The notes under the pieces were generated by a model that saw only the letters and a program-made list of their open reading frames with translations, was not told the DNA's origin and did not search any database. Shown one piece after another: positions 16,152-25,378 of a DNA stretch of 64,000 bases (position 1 is its first letter; the number at the start of each line of letters is the position of its first letter). Where the stretch lies: NCBI GenBank assembly GCA_038522945.1, contig JBCBJV010000002.1, forward strand, positions 186,001-250,000. Reading direction: 5' to 3'. The translations under genes were made by a program, and so were the position numbers. The stretch comes from MED-G105 sp038522945 (GTDB taxonomy: Bacteria > Pseudomonadota > Alphaproteobacteria > Caulobacterales > Parvularculaceae).

Positions 16152-16646
16152 CTAGAACTGTCTATAATCGGCGAATTTCTGCCAATGCCCCAGCGTCCGC
16201 TTTTGGGCGTTATAGGTCGGTATGATTGAGTGCGGTCGGGTATAGTGTGCGAAGCTCACTTTCTTGCCTGCGTAAGGGCTACTTGCCTGCGTAAGGGCTA
16301 TTCGATTTCCCTCGCTGTCTTCTATCTCACCCACGAATCCCGCTGTCCCAATATCCGTTTTTTTGTAAAGGACGCGTGAGCCAGCTGCGACAGTCCGCTC
16401 AAAGACAATGTCGATGTCTGCAACATCGAAGTAGATAATAGTCCCGTCATGCGACGGTTTGTAAACATCGCCCTTGGCCAATGCCCCGCTTGTGCCAGGA
16501 CTAATGTCATCGCGCGGAAAGAAAGCCATCTCATAGCCATCCACGTTGTCTCGTCGAAGCTCTAGGTCGAACACAGTTCGATAGAACGCTATAGCGCGAT
16601 CCATATCCGTAACCGGTATTTCGAAATGGAAAACGGGATTAGCCAT
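16152..16646 (-). CDS. VOC (glyoxalase-fold) protein with frameshifted C-terminus
   Basis: From MANPVFHFEIPVTDMDRAIAFYRTVF, a single VOC domain runs through IIYFDVADIDIVFERTVAAGSRV to FVGEIEDSEGNRIALTQA. The fold usually binds a metal and a small ligand; the substrate is unknown. An exact 19-bp tandem duplication (16263-16281 and 16282-16300) lies in the last codons. Removing one copy restores a reading frame ending IALTQARK and a stop, the normal VOC length. The present frame instead runs on for about 37 unrelated residues. An upstream extension to 16790 would add a weak lipobox (FVLTAC), but the Met at 16646 fits the domain. Confidence 0.75.
   Translation of the reverse strand: MANPVFHFEIPVTDMDRAIAFYRTVFDLELRRDNVDGYEMAFFPRDDISPGTSGALAKGDVYKPSHDGTIIYFDVADIDIVFERTVAAGSRVLYKKTDIGTAGFVGEIEDSEGNRIALTQASSPYAGKKVSFAHYTRPHSIIPTYNAQKRTLGHWQKFADYRQF
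16263..16300. repeat. 19-bp exact tandem duplication inside the VOC gene
   Basis: cttgcctgcgtaagggcta occurs twice back to back. Nineteen is not a multiple of three, so the duplication shifts the VOC frame. Confidence 0.9.
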
Positions 16647-17037
16647 CTGCGTATCCTGAGTTTGCGAGTCGTCCGTTCCCATCTGATCTGGCGACTGACA
16701 AGCTGTTAGCACAAAACAGCTAAGACGGCGGGTGCGAGTTGTCGATGCATCGAAACGGTTGATCCTTAAAGGCCAAATCTCGGGAGTCACCTAGTTGGGA
16801 CGTCTACGATAACCTGTGACCGTGATGGGAGCAGCGGCGGGCTTCAAGGACTTTCGGCGCGTCGCAACCCGAATACGGGGGAAAGCGTCGACACCTGCGC
16901 CTCAACCGTCGCCCTCGCAGCAACCGTTAGCTACTGGATATGGGTCTGGAGCCAAGGCCGCCAGCCCCGAAGATCTATTTCTCCCGAGTGCGCCCAATAG
17001 CGTTTCCGTTTCGTTCCGAACGCTCTACTCTCTCTTG
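16647..17037. other. Intergenic stretch between the VOC gene and ruvC
   Basis: About 390 bp between divergent genes. Open frames extend into it from both sides (a VOC extension to 16790 and a ruvC extension to 16816), but neither carries conserved sequence. It probably holds both promoters; no repeat, RNA or confident SOS box was seen. Confidence 0.5.
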
Positions 17038-17550
17038 ATGACCGACGTGATTCGTATTCTAGGGGTGGACCCGGGCTCGCGGGCGACGGGCTGGGGCATT
17101 ATCGAATGCGCCGGCTCGCGGCTTTCTTTCGTCGAGGCGGGCGTGGTGCGCCCTGCGGCGAGCCTTGATCGCGCGGCCAAGCTGGCGGTGATCTTCGACG
17201 GGTTGCGTGACGTGCTCACCCGCCTTGCGCCAGCGGAAGCCGCGGTGGAGGCGACGTTTGTCAATGCAAGCCCGCGTGATGCGCTGGTTCTCGGTGAGGC
17301 GCGGGGGATTGCGCTGTTGGCTCCCTCGGTTTCAGGGCTCCCCGTCGCCGAATATGCCGCCAACTCAATCAAGAAGTCCGTGGTCGGACGGGGCCATGCG
17401 GGCAAGGAACAAGTTCAGGCCATGATCAAAGTGCTTCTCCCCGGCGCTGGGGCCCAGCCGGCCGATGCCGCCGATGCGCTGGCGGTGGCGATCTGCCATG
17501 CCCACAATCGTGCGCTCAATTCCCTTAAATCGATCAGGAGATCTGCATGA
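17038..17550 (+). CDS. ruvC: Holliday junction endonuclease RuvC
   Basis: A 170-residue resolvase that cuts four-way DNA junctions symmetrically. Acidic catalytic residues are seen in ILGVDPGSRATGWG (Asp near residue 10), VEATFVN (Glu near 67) and the C-terminal DAADALAVAICH. The ATG at 17038 gives the standard length; the longer frame upstream has no family similarity. Its stop overlaps the ruvA start (ATGA), so the two are translationally coupled. Confidence 0.95.
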   Translation: MTDVIRILGVDPGSRATGWGIIECAGSRLSFVEAGVVRPAASLDRAAKLAVIFDGLRDVLTRLAPAEAAVEATFVNASPRDALVLGEARGIALLAPSVSGLPVAEYAANSIKKSVVGRGHAGKEQVQAMIKVLLPGAGAQPADAADALAVAICHAHNRALNSLKSIRRSA

Positions 17551-18179
17551 TCGGCTATCTGGAAGGCCGGGTGATTGCCCTTGATGACGCCAACGCCATT
17601 ATCAATGTGGGGGGCGTTGGGTACGAGGTACACGGAACGCCGCGGCTCTTGACCCGCCTTGCCATTGGCGATGACGTGGCGCTCCACATTGAGACCATCG
17701 TCCGCGAAGACTTGATCCGGCTCTACGGGTTTGATGGGGCCGCGGAGCGGCGCGCGTTTACCTTGCTCCAGAGCGTGCAAGGGGTCGGGGCAAAACATGC
17801 TCTGGCGATCCTCCATGTGCTGCCCCCGGATGATCTTTTTGAAGCGGTTCTTGCCGAGGATGTAACGGTGTTGTCCCGTGCCCATGGGGTCGGGCGCAAG
17901 CTTGCCCAGCGCTTGGTGACGGAGTTGCAATCCAAGGTTGGCGGCATTGCCAAGGCGGGCGCGGACTTAAAGCCGGTGGCTGTAAAACTCAAGGCAGCTG
18001 CACCGAATGAGACCGTGCCCGCTGGCGGCGGCACGATAAGAGCAGACGCGGTCTCGGCCCTCATTAATCTCGGCTATGATAGTCTGGAAGCGCGCCGCAC
18101 CGTTTCTGCGCTGGCGGAGACGGAAGGCTCGCTGGAAGGGATCATCAAGGCAGCGCTCAAAGAGCTATCGGCAGCCTAA
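17547..18179 (+). CDS. ruvA: Holliday junction branch migration protein RuvA
   Basis: A 210-residue DNA-binding subunit that clasps the four-way junction and recruits RuvB. It begins MIGYLEGRVIALDDANAIINVGGVGYEV, the OB-fold. Helix-hairpin-helix segments follow (LLQSVQGVGAKHALAIL and LSRAHGVGRKLAQRLVTEL), then a flexible Ala-rich linker and the C-terminal RuvB-binding helices (ALINLGYDSLEARRTV). Overlaps ruvC by 4 bp and precedes ruvB by 25 bp. Confidence 0.97.
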   Translation: MIGYLEGRVIALDDANAIINVGGVGYEVHGTPRLLTRLAIGDDVALHIETIVREDLIRLYGFDGAAERRAFTLLQSVQGVGAKHALAILHVLPPDDLFEAVLAEDVTVLSRAHGVGRKLAQRLVTELQSKVGGIAKAGADLKPVAVKLKAAAPNETVPAGGGTIRADAVSALINLGYDSLEARRTVSALAETEGSLEGIIKAALKELSAA

Positions 18180-18204
18180 AGAAAATCGGTAAGCGGAATA
18201 AGAA

Positions 18205-19236
18205 ATGAACGAACCGGCGAGACTTATTGAAAGCGACAGCCAGACCGGCGATCCCGATGCCGCCTTGCGACCGAAGGTGCTCGCAGATTTTGTCGGCCAA
18301 CCTCAGTTGAAAGATAATCTGAGCGTCTTTGTCGGCGCAGCTAAGGCGCGCGATGAAGCGCTGGATCACGTTCTATTCCACGGACCGCCGGGGCTCGGCA
18401 AAACCACTCTCGCTCAGATTGTCGCCAACGAACTCGGCGTCAATTTCCGGTCGACCTCTGGGCCAGTGATCTCCAAGCCGGGTGATCTTGCGGCGCTGCT
18501 GACAAATCTGGAAGCTGGCGATGTTCTGTTCATTGACGAAATTCATCGCCTGACCGCGAGCGTGGAAGAAGTCCTTTATCCGGCCATGGAAGATTTCAGC
18601 CTCGATATCATGATCGGTGAGGGCCCATCGGCGCGATCGGTTAAAATCGACCTGCCGCGCTTTACGCTCGTCGGTGCAACGACCCGTTCGGGGCTCTTGA
18701 CCAAACCGCTTCTGGATCGATTTGGCATTCCTTTGCGGCTGGAGTTCTACCGCGCGGAAGACCTGACCCGGATCGTTGAGCGGGCAGCGCAAAAGCTCGG
18801 GACTGAGATCTCGCCGGAAGGCGCACTGGAAATCGCCAAGCGCAGCCGCGGCACGCCACGTGTCGCCGGTCGGCTCTTGCGGCGGGTGCGCGATGTGGCA
18901 ACGGTCGAAGGGTCAGGGATCATCACCGAAGAGATTGCCGATCTTGCCCTGGGCCGTTTGGAGATCGACCGGCTCGGTCTCGACCCGCTTGACCGGAAAT
19001 ACTTGTCGCTGATCGCAAAGCACTTTGCTGGTGGACCCGTCGGTGTGGAAACGATTGCGGCATCTCTAGCTGAAGCGCGCGATGCGGTGGAAGACGTGAT
19101 TGAGCCGTTTCTCTTGCAACAGGGGCTTATTCAGCGCACGCCCCGGGGGCGGGTGATTTCCGGCACTGGCTGGCGGCATTTAGGGCTCGTGCCGCCTAAA
19201 GAAAATCCGGCTTCCGATCTTTTTGACGCGGGATAG
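18205..19236 (+). CDS. ruvB: Holliday junction helicase motor RuvB
   Basis: A 343-residue AAA+ motor that drives branch migration. Walker A is GPPGLGKT at 60-67, Walker B LFIDEIHRL near 108-116, and sensor 1 is in GATTRSGLL. The arginine-finger region and C-terminal winged helix (DRKYLSLIAKHFAGGPVGVETIA) are complete. The order ruvCAB is normal for alphaproteobacteria. Confidence 0.97.
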   Translation: MNEPARLIESDSQTGDPDAALRPKVLADFVGQPQLKDNLSVFVGAAKARDEALDHVLFHGPPGLGKTTLAQIVANELGVNFRSTSGPVISKPGDLAALLTNLEAGDVLFIDEIHRLTASVEEVLYPAMEDFSLDIMIGEGPSARSVKIDLPRFTLVGATTRSGLLTKPLLDRFGIPLRLEFYRAEDLTRIVERAAQKLGTEISPEGALEIAKRSRGTPRVAGRLLRRVRDVATVEGSGIITEEIADLALGRLEIDRLGLDPLDRKYLSLIAKHFAGGPVGVETIAASLAEARDAVEDVIEPFLLQQGLIQRTPRGRVISGTGWRHLGLVPPKENPASDLFDAG

Positions 19237-19533
19237 GCAACCTTGCCGATAGCGCCGGGGTGTCTTCTGGAGGATTATCGGCGGAAAATCAGAGCGAGCC
19301 GGCTTGGGGCCTACGCCGTTGGTTGTCTTGTCTTCCATCGCTTCCTCGACTGCTTTTTTTACACCTTCCTTGATGGCGTCTTTTGCGCTGACTTTGCGAC
19401 ACCGAGTGTAGCTTTCCCCGCATACGATTTTTGATCACATCTTGATGGATGATACCGCAGGTTTCTTTAATAAGTGCGGTGGTCTAAAAGACCGGAAAAG
19501 GTACCGGTGAAAAAGCTAGGCGAGGGGAAAGCC

Positions 19534-20601
19534 ATGGCGGGGAAAAACCTGAAACAAATTGCGTCGATTGGAGTGCTGGGGGCACTCTCTGCCTGTGCCA
19601 CGTCGCAAATGAGCGAAAACGAATGCGCCAGCGCTGATTGGTCCAGCATTGGATTCCAGGATGGGGTGAATGGCGTACTGAAAGAGCGCTTCGATGAGCG
19701 GGCAGCGCGTTGCGCCGAGTTCGGATTTGGCGCGGATCGAGAGGGCTATCGGCTCGGCTGGGCCGATGGTGTGAACGCTCTTTGTAATCGCGGCTCTGGC
19801 TTCGCCTATGGGGAAGAAGGCAAAGCGTATCGCGGGGTATGTCCGCGGGAGATGGAACCGGAGTTTCTCACCGGATTTGTCTCAGGCAAACGCGTCTATG
19901 TGCTGCGGCAAGCGGTGGAACAAGCCCAAGGCGCAGTGACTAGCGCCGAGGCATCAATCGATTATGAGATTGGCCAGATAGAAAAATTCCGCAAGCGCAT
20001 CGCAAATCCGGACAGCACTGAGGAAGAGGTCAAGAAAGCGCGCAAGCAACTCGATCGCGCAAGAGACGATCTGGTGTATGCGGAGCGTTCGCTCGATGAA
20101 GCGATTTATGAGCTAGGTCGCGCTGACGAGGCACTCGATACGGGGGTTGCATCCATTGACGGCTTTGAGGCGTCGGAAGCGGCTGCGGAGATTGTGGCGT
20201 CCCTATCTGAGGGCTATGGGCTCGCGCGGCGGCAATTGGGTGTGACCGCCTGCCGGGATGCTTCAACCCTTTACGTGGCGTGCGATTTGGCGCCTGGGGC
20301 GCGGCTCGTACCGATGGGCGAGCGCTATGGCGCAGAACCCGACCCGCTTGCTCTCGAACTGGGCGTTGAGCCGGCCTGTGCCGTTGGGCCTGGCGTCGTG
20401 CGCGCCTATGACCGGCAGGTTCAATCGTCCAAAGCGGCAAATGGAGATAGTCAGACAACGTCCTATCAGGCGTTTGATTTCTTTCCTTTGCGGCAGAATG
20501 GCCGTCCGGAGCGCCTCGCCGTTAGCGGGTTTGAAGTAAAGTACGACGCAGGCGGCCCAATCATTGATCGCTGTTTGCCGCCCAGCGGAACACGGTATTG
20601 A
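19534..20601 (+). CDS. DUF2799-type lipoprotein with coiled coil
   Basis: About 355 residues. The start at 19534 follows GAGGGGAAAG. A short signal with lipobox LSAC gives an N-terminal lipidated Cys. The region to about residue 125 has the DUF2799 pattern, with repeated W..IG.QDG.NG and A.C..FG..AD...Y..GW.DG units and paired cysteines. A charged coiled coil covers about 125-195 (QIEKFRKRIANPDSTEEEVKKARKQLDRA). The C-terminal part also has cysteines. It is probably an envelope protein; the function of DUF2799 is unknown. It lies directly upstream of ybgC and the Tol genes. Confidence 0.7.
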   Translation: MAGKNLKQIASIGVLGALSACATSQMSENECASADWSSIGFQDGVNGVLKERFDERAARCAEFGFGADREGYRLGWADGVNALCNRGSGFAYGEEGKAYRGVCPREMEPEFLTGFVSGKRVYVLRQAVEQAQGAVTSAEASIDYEIGQIEKFRKRIANPDSTEEEVKKARKQLDRARDDLVYAERSLDEAIYELGRADEALDTGVASIDGFEASEAAAEIVASLSEGYGLARRQLGVTACRDASTLYVACDLAPGARLVPMGERYGAEPDPLALELGVEPACAVGPGVVRAYDRQVQSSKAANGDSQTTSYQAFDFFPLRQNGRPERLAVSGFEVKYDAGGPIIDRCLPPSGTRY

Positions 20602-20612
20602 CGGAAGAGCCG

Positions 20613-21038
20613 ATGAGCCAGGACGACCTGCCGCCACCGCCTCGCGAGTTCCAGTGGCAAGTGCGCGTCTATTATGAGGACACGGATTTTTCAGGGGTCG
20701 TTTACCACGCGCGTTACCTGCATTTTTTTGAACGGGGTCGAACCGAAGCCTTGCGGGCGTGCGGGGTCCACCATTCTGAAATGCTAACGCGGTCAGAGCC
20801 TCTGGCATTCACCGTGCGGAACATGTCCATCGATTGGATCATTCCGGCACGGATCGATGATATTCTCGACGTCTCGACCCGCTTTGAGGAAGTGCGTGGT
20901 GCGCGGATGCTTCTCACTCAACTTATGCACCGGGGCGAAGACCTTATCTCGCGCGCCAAAGTCGAGGCGGCGTGCATGAACCTGGAGGGCAAGCCACGCC
21001 GGGTCCCGACTGAATTTGTGGGTCGGTTTACGGGGTGA
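20613..21038 (+). CDS. ybgC: Tol-Pal associated acyl-CoA thioesterase YbgC
   Basis: About 141 residues of hot-dog fold with the YbgC signature VYYEDTDFSGVVYHARYLHFFERGRTE, in which the Asp of YEDTDFxGxVYHxxY is catalytic. The start at 20613 follows ACGGAAGAG. It hydrolyses acyl-CoA thioesters and typically heads the tol-pal cluster, as here, though 470 bp separate it from tolQ. Confidence 0.93.
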   Translation: MSQDDLPPPPREFQWQVRVYYEDTDFSGVVYHARYLHFFERGRTEALRACGVHHSEMLTRSEPLAFTVRNMSIDWIIPARIDDILDVSTRFEEVRGARMLLTQLMHRGEDLISRAKVEAACMNLEGKPRRVPTEFVGRFTG

Positions 21039-21058
21039 GGCTCGGCTGAATTGCCCCT

Positions 21059-21125
21059 GAGATCCCAGAATCTTGAAATCCCAGAATCAGAATCTTGAAA
21101 TCCCAGAATCAGAATCTTGAGATCC
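21059..21125 (+). repeat. Tandem repeat, unit 22 bp, about three copies
   Basis: Unit cccagaatcagaatcttgaa plus at. The first copy lacks 6 bp; two fuller copies follow (21080-21101 and 21102-21123). It lies just after ybgC and is probably slippage-generated noncoding DNA. Confidence 0.8.
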
Positions 21126-21510
21126 CGGGATCGAATGTCTCGGGACCAGGTTTTTCGGTACAGCGATCACCGGAACCGTCTCGGCGAGCCCACCCGTCTG
21201 ACATTAATTCTTCGAAAGCGGCTGATGGTCGGCCTCAGTTAAAGGCCCTCGGTATTTTTGCTTGTTGCCGAGGGGTTTCCTCCGAAATTCGGTCAAATTT
21301 CAGCGATAATTCACCGATCGGGAGTGTTGCCCGGCCACACGCGATGTTAACCATGGTCCTTCAACCCATGGCCTGGCGTGTCTTGGCCGCAAACAATGCA
21401 CTCTTGCGCCTGATACCAAAGGTGAGGACAAGCAGGGTTGCTGTCCGTATCTGAGGTATCTCGGCGCGGAATGGGTGTGCCAATGAAAGGCTTGAGGGAA
21501 GTTAAAGCGT
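21126..21510. other. Intergenic stretch upstream of tolQ
   Basis: No gene seen. It holds a CCTCGG...CCGAGG hairpin (21247-21273) and a TTAACCAT half-site near 21343 resembling part of a CtrA box, which would make sense for a division-linked operon but is weak evidence. The tolQ promoter probably lies here. Confidence 0.4.
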
Positions 21511-22230
21511 ATGGAAACGGAAGTCGCGATCGCAGCGGGCGAAAGCCTCGGCGGGGAATTCAGCTTGTGGAGCCTGTTCCTGAGCGCCGGCCTGGTGGTC
21601 AAAATTGTCATGGGCATGCTGGCCTTCGCCTCGGTTTGGTCCTGGGCGGTGATTATCGATAAATCGCTGCTGTTCGGCCGTTTGAAGAGCAAAGCCAACA
21701 AGTTCGAAGACACATTCTGGTCAGGCAAGCCGCTGGACGATCTCTATCGCAAGCTGGGTGATAAGGCCGACCATCCCATGGCGCGGGTCTTCTCCGCCGG
21801 GATGGGGGAGTGGTCGCGGGCAAAGGACGCGGGCAAATCAGAAAGCCTCGCGATCGGCGCGAAAGACCGCATCGAAAAAGTCATGAACGTGGCTGTGTCG
21901 CGTGAACTGGAACAAGCCGAGCGCAATCTCGGTGTTCTGGCGACTATCGGTTCGGCAGCGCCTTTCGTTGGTCTGTTCGGCACGGTCTGGGGGATCATGA
22001 CGGCCTTCCAGGCAATCGCGGCCACGAAAGACACCAACCTTGCCGTTGTGGCACCGGGTATTGCTGAAGCGCTGTTTGCGACAGCCCTTGGTCTGCTCGC
22101 CGCTATTCCAGCGGTGATCGGGTACAACCGGTATTCTGCTGCGGTGAATTCTTACGCCGTCCGCCTGCAGGGGTTTGCGGATGAGTTTTCGACGATCCTC
22201 TCCCGCCAGCTTGACGAGAGGTCGCGTTAA
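21511..22230 (+). CDS. tolQ: Tol-Pal proton channel subunit TolQ
   Basis: A 239-residue inner-membrane protein with three helices (about 24-45, 145-170 and 178-205). It contains the ExbB/TolQ region LGVLATIGSAAPFVGLFGTVWGIM and ALFATALGLLAAIPAVIGYN. With TolR it forms the proton-driven motor that energises TolA during outer-membrane constriction. GAGGGAAG precedes the ATG. The TAATG junction couples it to tolR. Confidence 0.95.
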   Translation: METEVAIAAGESLGGEFSLWSLFLSAGLVVKIVMGMLAFASVWSWAVIIDKSLLFGRLKSKANKFEDTFWSGKPLDDLYRKLGDKADHPMARVFSAGMGEWSRAKDAGKSESLAIGAKDRIEKVMNVAVSRELEQAERNLGVLATIGSAAPFVGLFGTVWGIMTAFQAIAATKDTNLAVVAPGIAEALFATALGLLAAIPAVIGYNRYSAAVNSYAVRLQGFADEFSTILSRQLDERSR

Positions 22231-22664
22231 TGGCCGTCTCCATGAATTCAGGGGGTGGTCGCCATCGCCCCGGGCGGTCGCGCCCCATGTCGGAAATCAA
22301 TGTGACGCCGCTGGTCGACGTCATGCTCGTCCTGCTGATCGTCTTTATGGTTGCTGCGCCTCTCTTGACGGTGGGCATCTCTGTTGATCTGCCAGAGACG
22401 AGTGCAGCCCCAATCGCTGAACAGGGCGAACCGTTGACCGTCACGATCACGGGCGAGGGTGTCATCTATGTTCAGGAAACCGAAGTCGATCTGGAAAACC
22501 TCGTGCCCCGGTTAGAGGCAATTGCCGTTGCAGGATATGACCAGCGGATTTTCATTCGGGGTGATCAGGCGCGTTCTTACGGCGAAGTCATGCAAGTCAT
22601 GGGTCGGATCAATTCCGCCGGTTTTCGCCAGATCGGGCTCGTCTCCGATCCTGAGCTGAACTGA
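22230..22664 (+). CDS. tolR: Tol-Pal motor subunit TolR
   Basis: A 144-residue protein with one N-terminal membrane helix carrying the essential Asp (VTPLVDVMLVLLIVFMVAAPLL) and a periplasmic ExbD/TolR domain ending GRINSAGFRQIGLVSDPE. It works with TolQ. The start overlaps the tolQ stop by one base. Confidence 0.95.
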   Translation: MAVSMNSGGGRHRPGRSRPMSEINVTPLVDVMLVLLIVFMVAAPLLTVGISVDLPETSAAPIAEQGEPLTVTITGEGVIYVQETEVDLENLVPRLEAIAVAGYDQRIFIRGDQARSYGEVMQVMGRINSAGFRQIGLVSDPELN

Positions 22665-22709
22665 CGATCAAAAGACGCGACGCTGACCTAAGCGAGGGTG
22701 TTGAGTTTC

Positions 22710-23579
22710 ATGCGGGCAGGCTTTCTGACATCGGTGGTATTACATGGGTCGGCGGTTGCGCTGGCCTTTGTGTCGCTGCCGGAAGGCTTACGCACGACAG
22801 TCGAAGCCGAGCCCGTCATTCCCATCGAACTGATTGCCGAAGCTGAGCTGGATCTGACCACATCGGTTCCCGCCGCGGCACCTGAGCCTGTCGAGGAACC
22901 TGTGGAAGTCCCGGACCTCCCAGAGCCGGACCTCCCAGAGCCGGAGCCCATTGAGCCTGAACCAGTTGAGCCTGAACCAGTTGAGCCTGAACCTTCACCC
23001 GAACCTGAACCAGCTCCACCGGAGCCGGAGCCAGAACCTGAGCCCGCTCCTCCTGAACCCGAGCCTGAACCCGAGCCGGAGCCGAAAAAAACGGAGCCAA
23101 AACCGGAGCCAGAAAAAAAGGGTCTGGATCTCAATCGCCTGTCAGCTCTCGTCGACAAGGAACGGGAAAACAAACAATCTGCCAGCCAGTCTCCTTCTCA
23201 GGTGACAGAACAGGCCGATACGCCGCGCGCTGCCGTTGGAGCCGGAGATCGGCTGACGGCAAGCGAAACGGCCAAAATGCAAGCGGCGATCGCTGAGTGC
23301 TGGCAAGCAGGTTCTCTTGTTGGCGCACCTGAGCCTGAGCGGCTCAAGGTGCTTCTTGAGGTCCAGCTGAACCGGGATGGCTCGCTGCTTCGTGCCCCGA
23401 AAGTTCTAAACGGGACGCAAATCGCCCTGTCGGGCAACCGCTTCTGGAAAGTGGCGGAACAAAACGCGGTCCGTGCAGTCCAGGCGTGTGCGCCGTACGG
23501 GTTTTTATCTCCAGACCGCTACGAGACCTGGCAAGTCATGGAACTGAATTTCGACCCATCGGTTATGGCAGGGTTTTAA
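22710..23579 (+). CDS. tolA: TolA-type energy transducer
   Basis: About 289 residues: an N-terminal membrane helix (FLTSVVLHGSAVALAFVSL), a long rigid Glu-Pro-rich region (about 55-135, dozens of EP and PEPEPEP units), and a C-terminal domain with MQAAIAECWQAGS and VLLEVQLNRDGSLL typical of TolA/TonB C-terminal folds. The EP linker replaces the Ala/Lys helical linker of E. coli TolA, as often in alphaproteobacteria. An ATG at 22710 behind GAGGG is preferred to a GTG at 22698. Confidence 0.88.
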   Translation: MRAGFLTSVVLHGSAVALAFVSLPEGLRTTVEAEPVIPIELIAEAELDLTTSVPAAAPEPVEEPVEVPDLPEPDLPEPEPIEPEPVEPEPVEPEPSPEPEPAPPEPEPEPEPAPPEPEPEPEPEPKKTEPKPEPEKKGLDLNRLSALVDKERENKQSASQSPSQVTEQADTPRAAVGAGDRLTASETAKMQAAIAECWQAGSLVGAPEPERLKVLLEVQLNRDGSLLRAPKVLNGTQIALSGNRFWKVAEQNAVRAVQACAPYGFLSPDRYETWQVMELNFDPSVMAGF

Positions 23580-23690
23580 TCGGAAAAGCTTTGAACCAAC
23601 GGCCCGACTTCTGTCATTTTCACCTGGTATGGTTGGAACAGGCGCGCGGGCGACGACTGATCATCAAGACCACGGAGTGGACTTAACGTT

Positions 23691-25034
23691 ATGAAAACGA
23701 CCTTCCCAGAAATCGCAAACAAGTTCCTTGTGCTGATTTGTGCAGGGCTGGCGGGTATGGTTGCCACATTTGAGACCGCCTCAGCGCGGGTGCGGATCGA
23801 TATCACCCAAGGCAATGTGGAGCCGATGCCGATCGCTGTGCCTGACTTTATCGGCGCAGACGACGAAATTCGTCAGCTGTCCCGGGACCTATCCGAAGTG
23901 GTCAATGCCGACCTTGACCGGTCAGGGCTCTTCAGTGTGATTGACCAGCGCGCTTACATTGAGACGCTGGAAAGCGTGAATGTCCGCCCACGGTTTTCCG
24001 ACTGGCGGATCATCAATGCGCAAGTGCTGGTCGCCGGCGAAATTAATCCACTACCCGATGGGCGGATCGAGGTGGCCACCCGGGTTTGGGATGTGTTTTC
24101 CAATGAGCAATTGGGGGCGGTCTCGTTCAAGACACCGCGGGACAATTGGCGCCGGGCCGCGCACAAGGTTGCCGACTTGGTTTACAAGTCACTGACCGGC
24201 GAAGAGGGGTATTTCGATACGCGCGTTGTTTTTGTCCATGAAACCGGACCTAAACTGGAACGCCGCAAGCGGCTCATGATCATGGATCAGGACGGGGCAA
24301 ACCCGGTGGCCCTGACCGATGGGCTCGATTATCAGGTCTTGACCCCGCGCTTTTCGCCGACGGAGCAACAGATCACTTATATGGCGCTGTTTGAAGATCG
24401 TCCGGGTCAGGTTTACCTTTTCAATATTGAAACAGGCGAACAGGAACAACTCGGCACGTTCCGGGGCATGACGTTTGCCCCGCGGTTTTCGCCAGACGGC
24501 CGCAAAGTTATCATGTCCATGGAGCGGGCTGGTAACTCCGATGTTTTCAAGATGGATCTCTCGACCCGGCGAATAACACGTCTAACTGACAGTGCTTCCA
24601 TCGACACGTCACCAACTATGTCACCGGAAGGGGACCGGATCGCGTTTACGTCGGACCGCGGCGGGTCACAGCAGATTTATGTGATGAACGAAGACGGATC
24701 CGACCAGCGCCGGATTACGTTTGGGGACGGACGGTATGAGACACCAGTCTGGAGCCCGCGCGGCGATCTCATCGCCTTTACGCGCACTTACAAGGGACGC
24801 TTTTACATTGGGGTCATCCGTCCTGATGGCACAGGCGAGCGGTTGCTGACCGAAAGCTATCTCGATGAGGGGCCGACCTGGTCGCCGAACGGAAGGGTGA
24901 TCATGTTCTTCAGGGAACCATCGCCGGGCGCCGGCCCCGCGCTATGGTCCGTGGACCTCACTGGTCGGAATTTACGACGGGTGCGGACACCAGCAGATGC
25001 GTCCGACCCTGCCTGGTCGCCACCACTACCCTAA
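23691..25034 (+). CDS. tolB: Tol-Pal periplasmic beta-propeller TolB
   Basis: A 447-residue periplasmic protein with a signal peptide (KFLVLICAGLAGMVATFETASA), an N-terminal alpha/beta domain (IAVPDFIGAD through LVYKSLTGEEGYFDTRVVFV), then six WD40-like propeller repeats with PxFSPDGRKVI, SPTMSPEGDRIAFTSDRGG and TPVWSPRGDLIAFT. TolB binds Pal and is displaced by TolA. Complete at the usual length. Confidence 0.97.
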   Translation: MKTTFPEIANKFLVLICAGLAGMVATFETASARVRIDITQGNVEPMPIAVPDFIGADDEIRQLSRDLSEVVNADLDRSGLFSVIDQRAYIETLESVNVRPRFSDWRIINAQVLVAGEINPLPDGRIEVATRVWDVFSNEQLGAVSFKTPRDNWRRAAHKVADLVYKSLTGEEGYFDTRVVFVHETGPKLERRKRLMIMDQDGANPVALTDGLDYQVLTPRFSPTEQQITYMALFEDRPGQVYLFNIETGEQEQLGTFRGMTFAPRFSPDGRKVIMSMERAGNSDVFKMDLSTRRITRLTDSASIDTSPTMSPEGDRIAFTSDRGGSQQIYVMNEDGSDQRRITFGDGRYETPVWSPRGDLIAFTRTYKGRFYIGVIRPDGTGERLLTESYLDEGPTWSPNGRVIMFFREPSPGAGPALWSVDLTGRNLRRVRTPADASDPAWSPPLP

Positions 25035-25378
25035 CGGGCGGTTCTATCGCTTTTGCTAGTGAATGGGTGGTTTGGCCTCAGTTTTGTCGAAAAAATGCCT
25101 CGAACACCGGTAAGGTTGCGTAACGTAAAATTCATCTGGCAGTCGATTCCCAGACGATTGATCGCCATGGCGGACGTGGCTAGGTTCGATAGCGCTGGTT
25201 AACCTTTCTAGAGTACCTTACCGGCGCTTTACCGCTTTTGGTGTGAATTCGTTAGGAATATTTGGTATGCGAATTTTGCCGTCGGCGGACGAATGAGTTT
25301 GAATAATTGAGTAGACGGGGGCTGAAAGTGCGGGGGCGCACTCGCTCTGGCCCGAACACTAGTGGAGCAGTGAGAACA
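25035..25378. other. Intergenic stretch between tolB and pal
   Basis: About 340 bp without a credible gene. A separate promoter for pal is likely. A GGTTAACC half-site near 25198 is seen but is too short to assign. No repeat or RNA structure stood out. Confidence 0.4.

Noticed and set aside
16816..17037. Extension of ruvC by 74 codons
   Set aside because: Not conserved in RuvC; the ATG at 17038 gives the standard protein.
19243..19434. 63-codon frame after ruvB
   Set aside because: No ribosome site, no family resemblance, and an ordinary intergenic composition.
21343..21352. TTAACCAT as a CtrA site upstream of tolQ
   Set aside because: Only one half-site is present, so it is noted in the intergenic entry without a regulatory claim.
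22890..23110. Dense short repeats on both strands
   Set aside because: They are the Glu-Pro codon repeats of the TolA linker; the antisense open frames are shadows.
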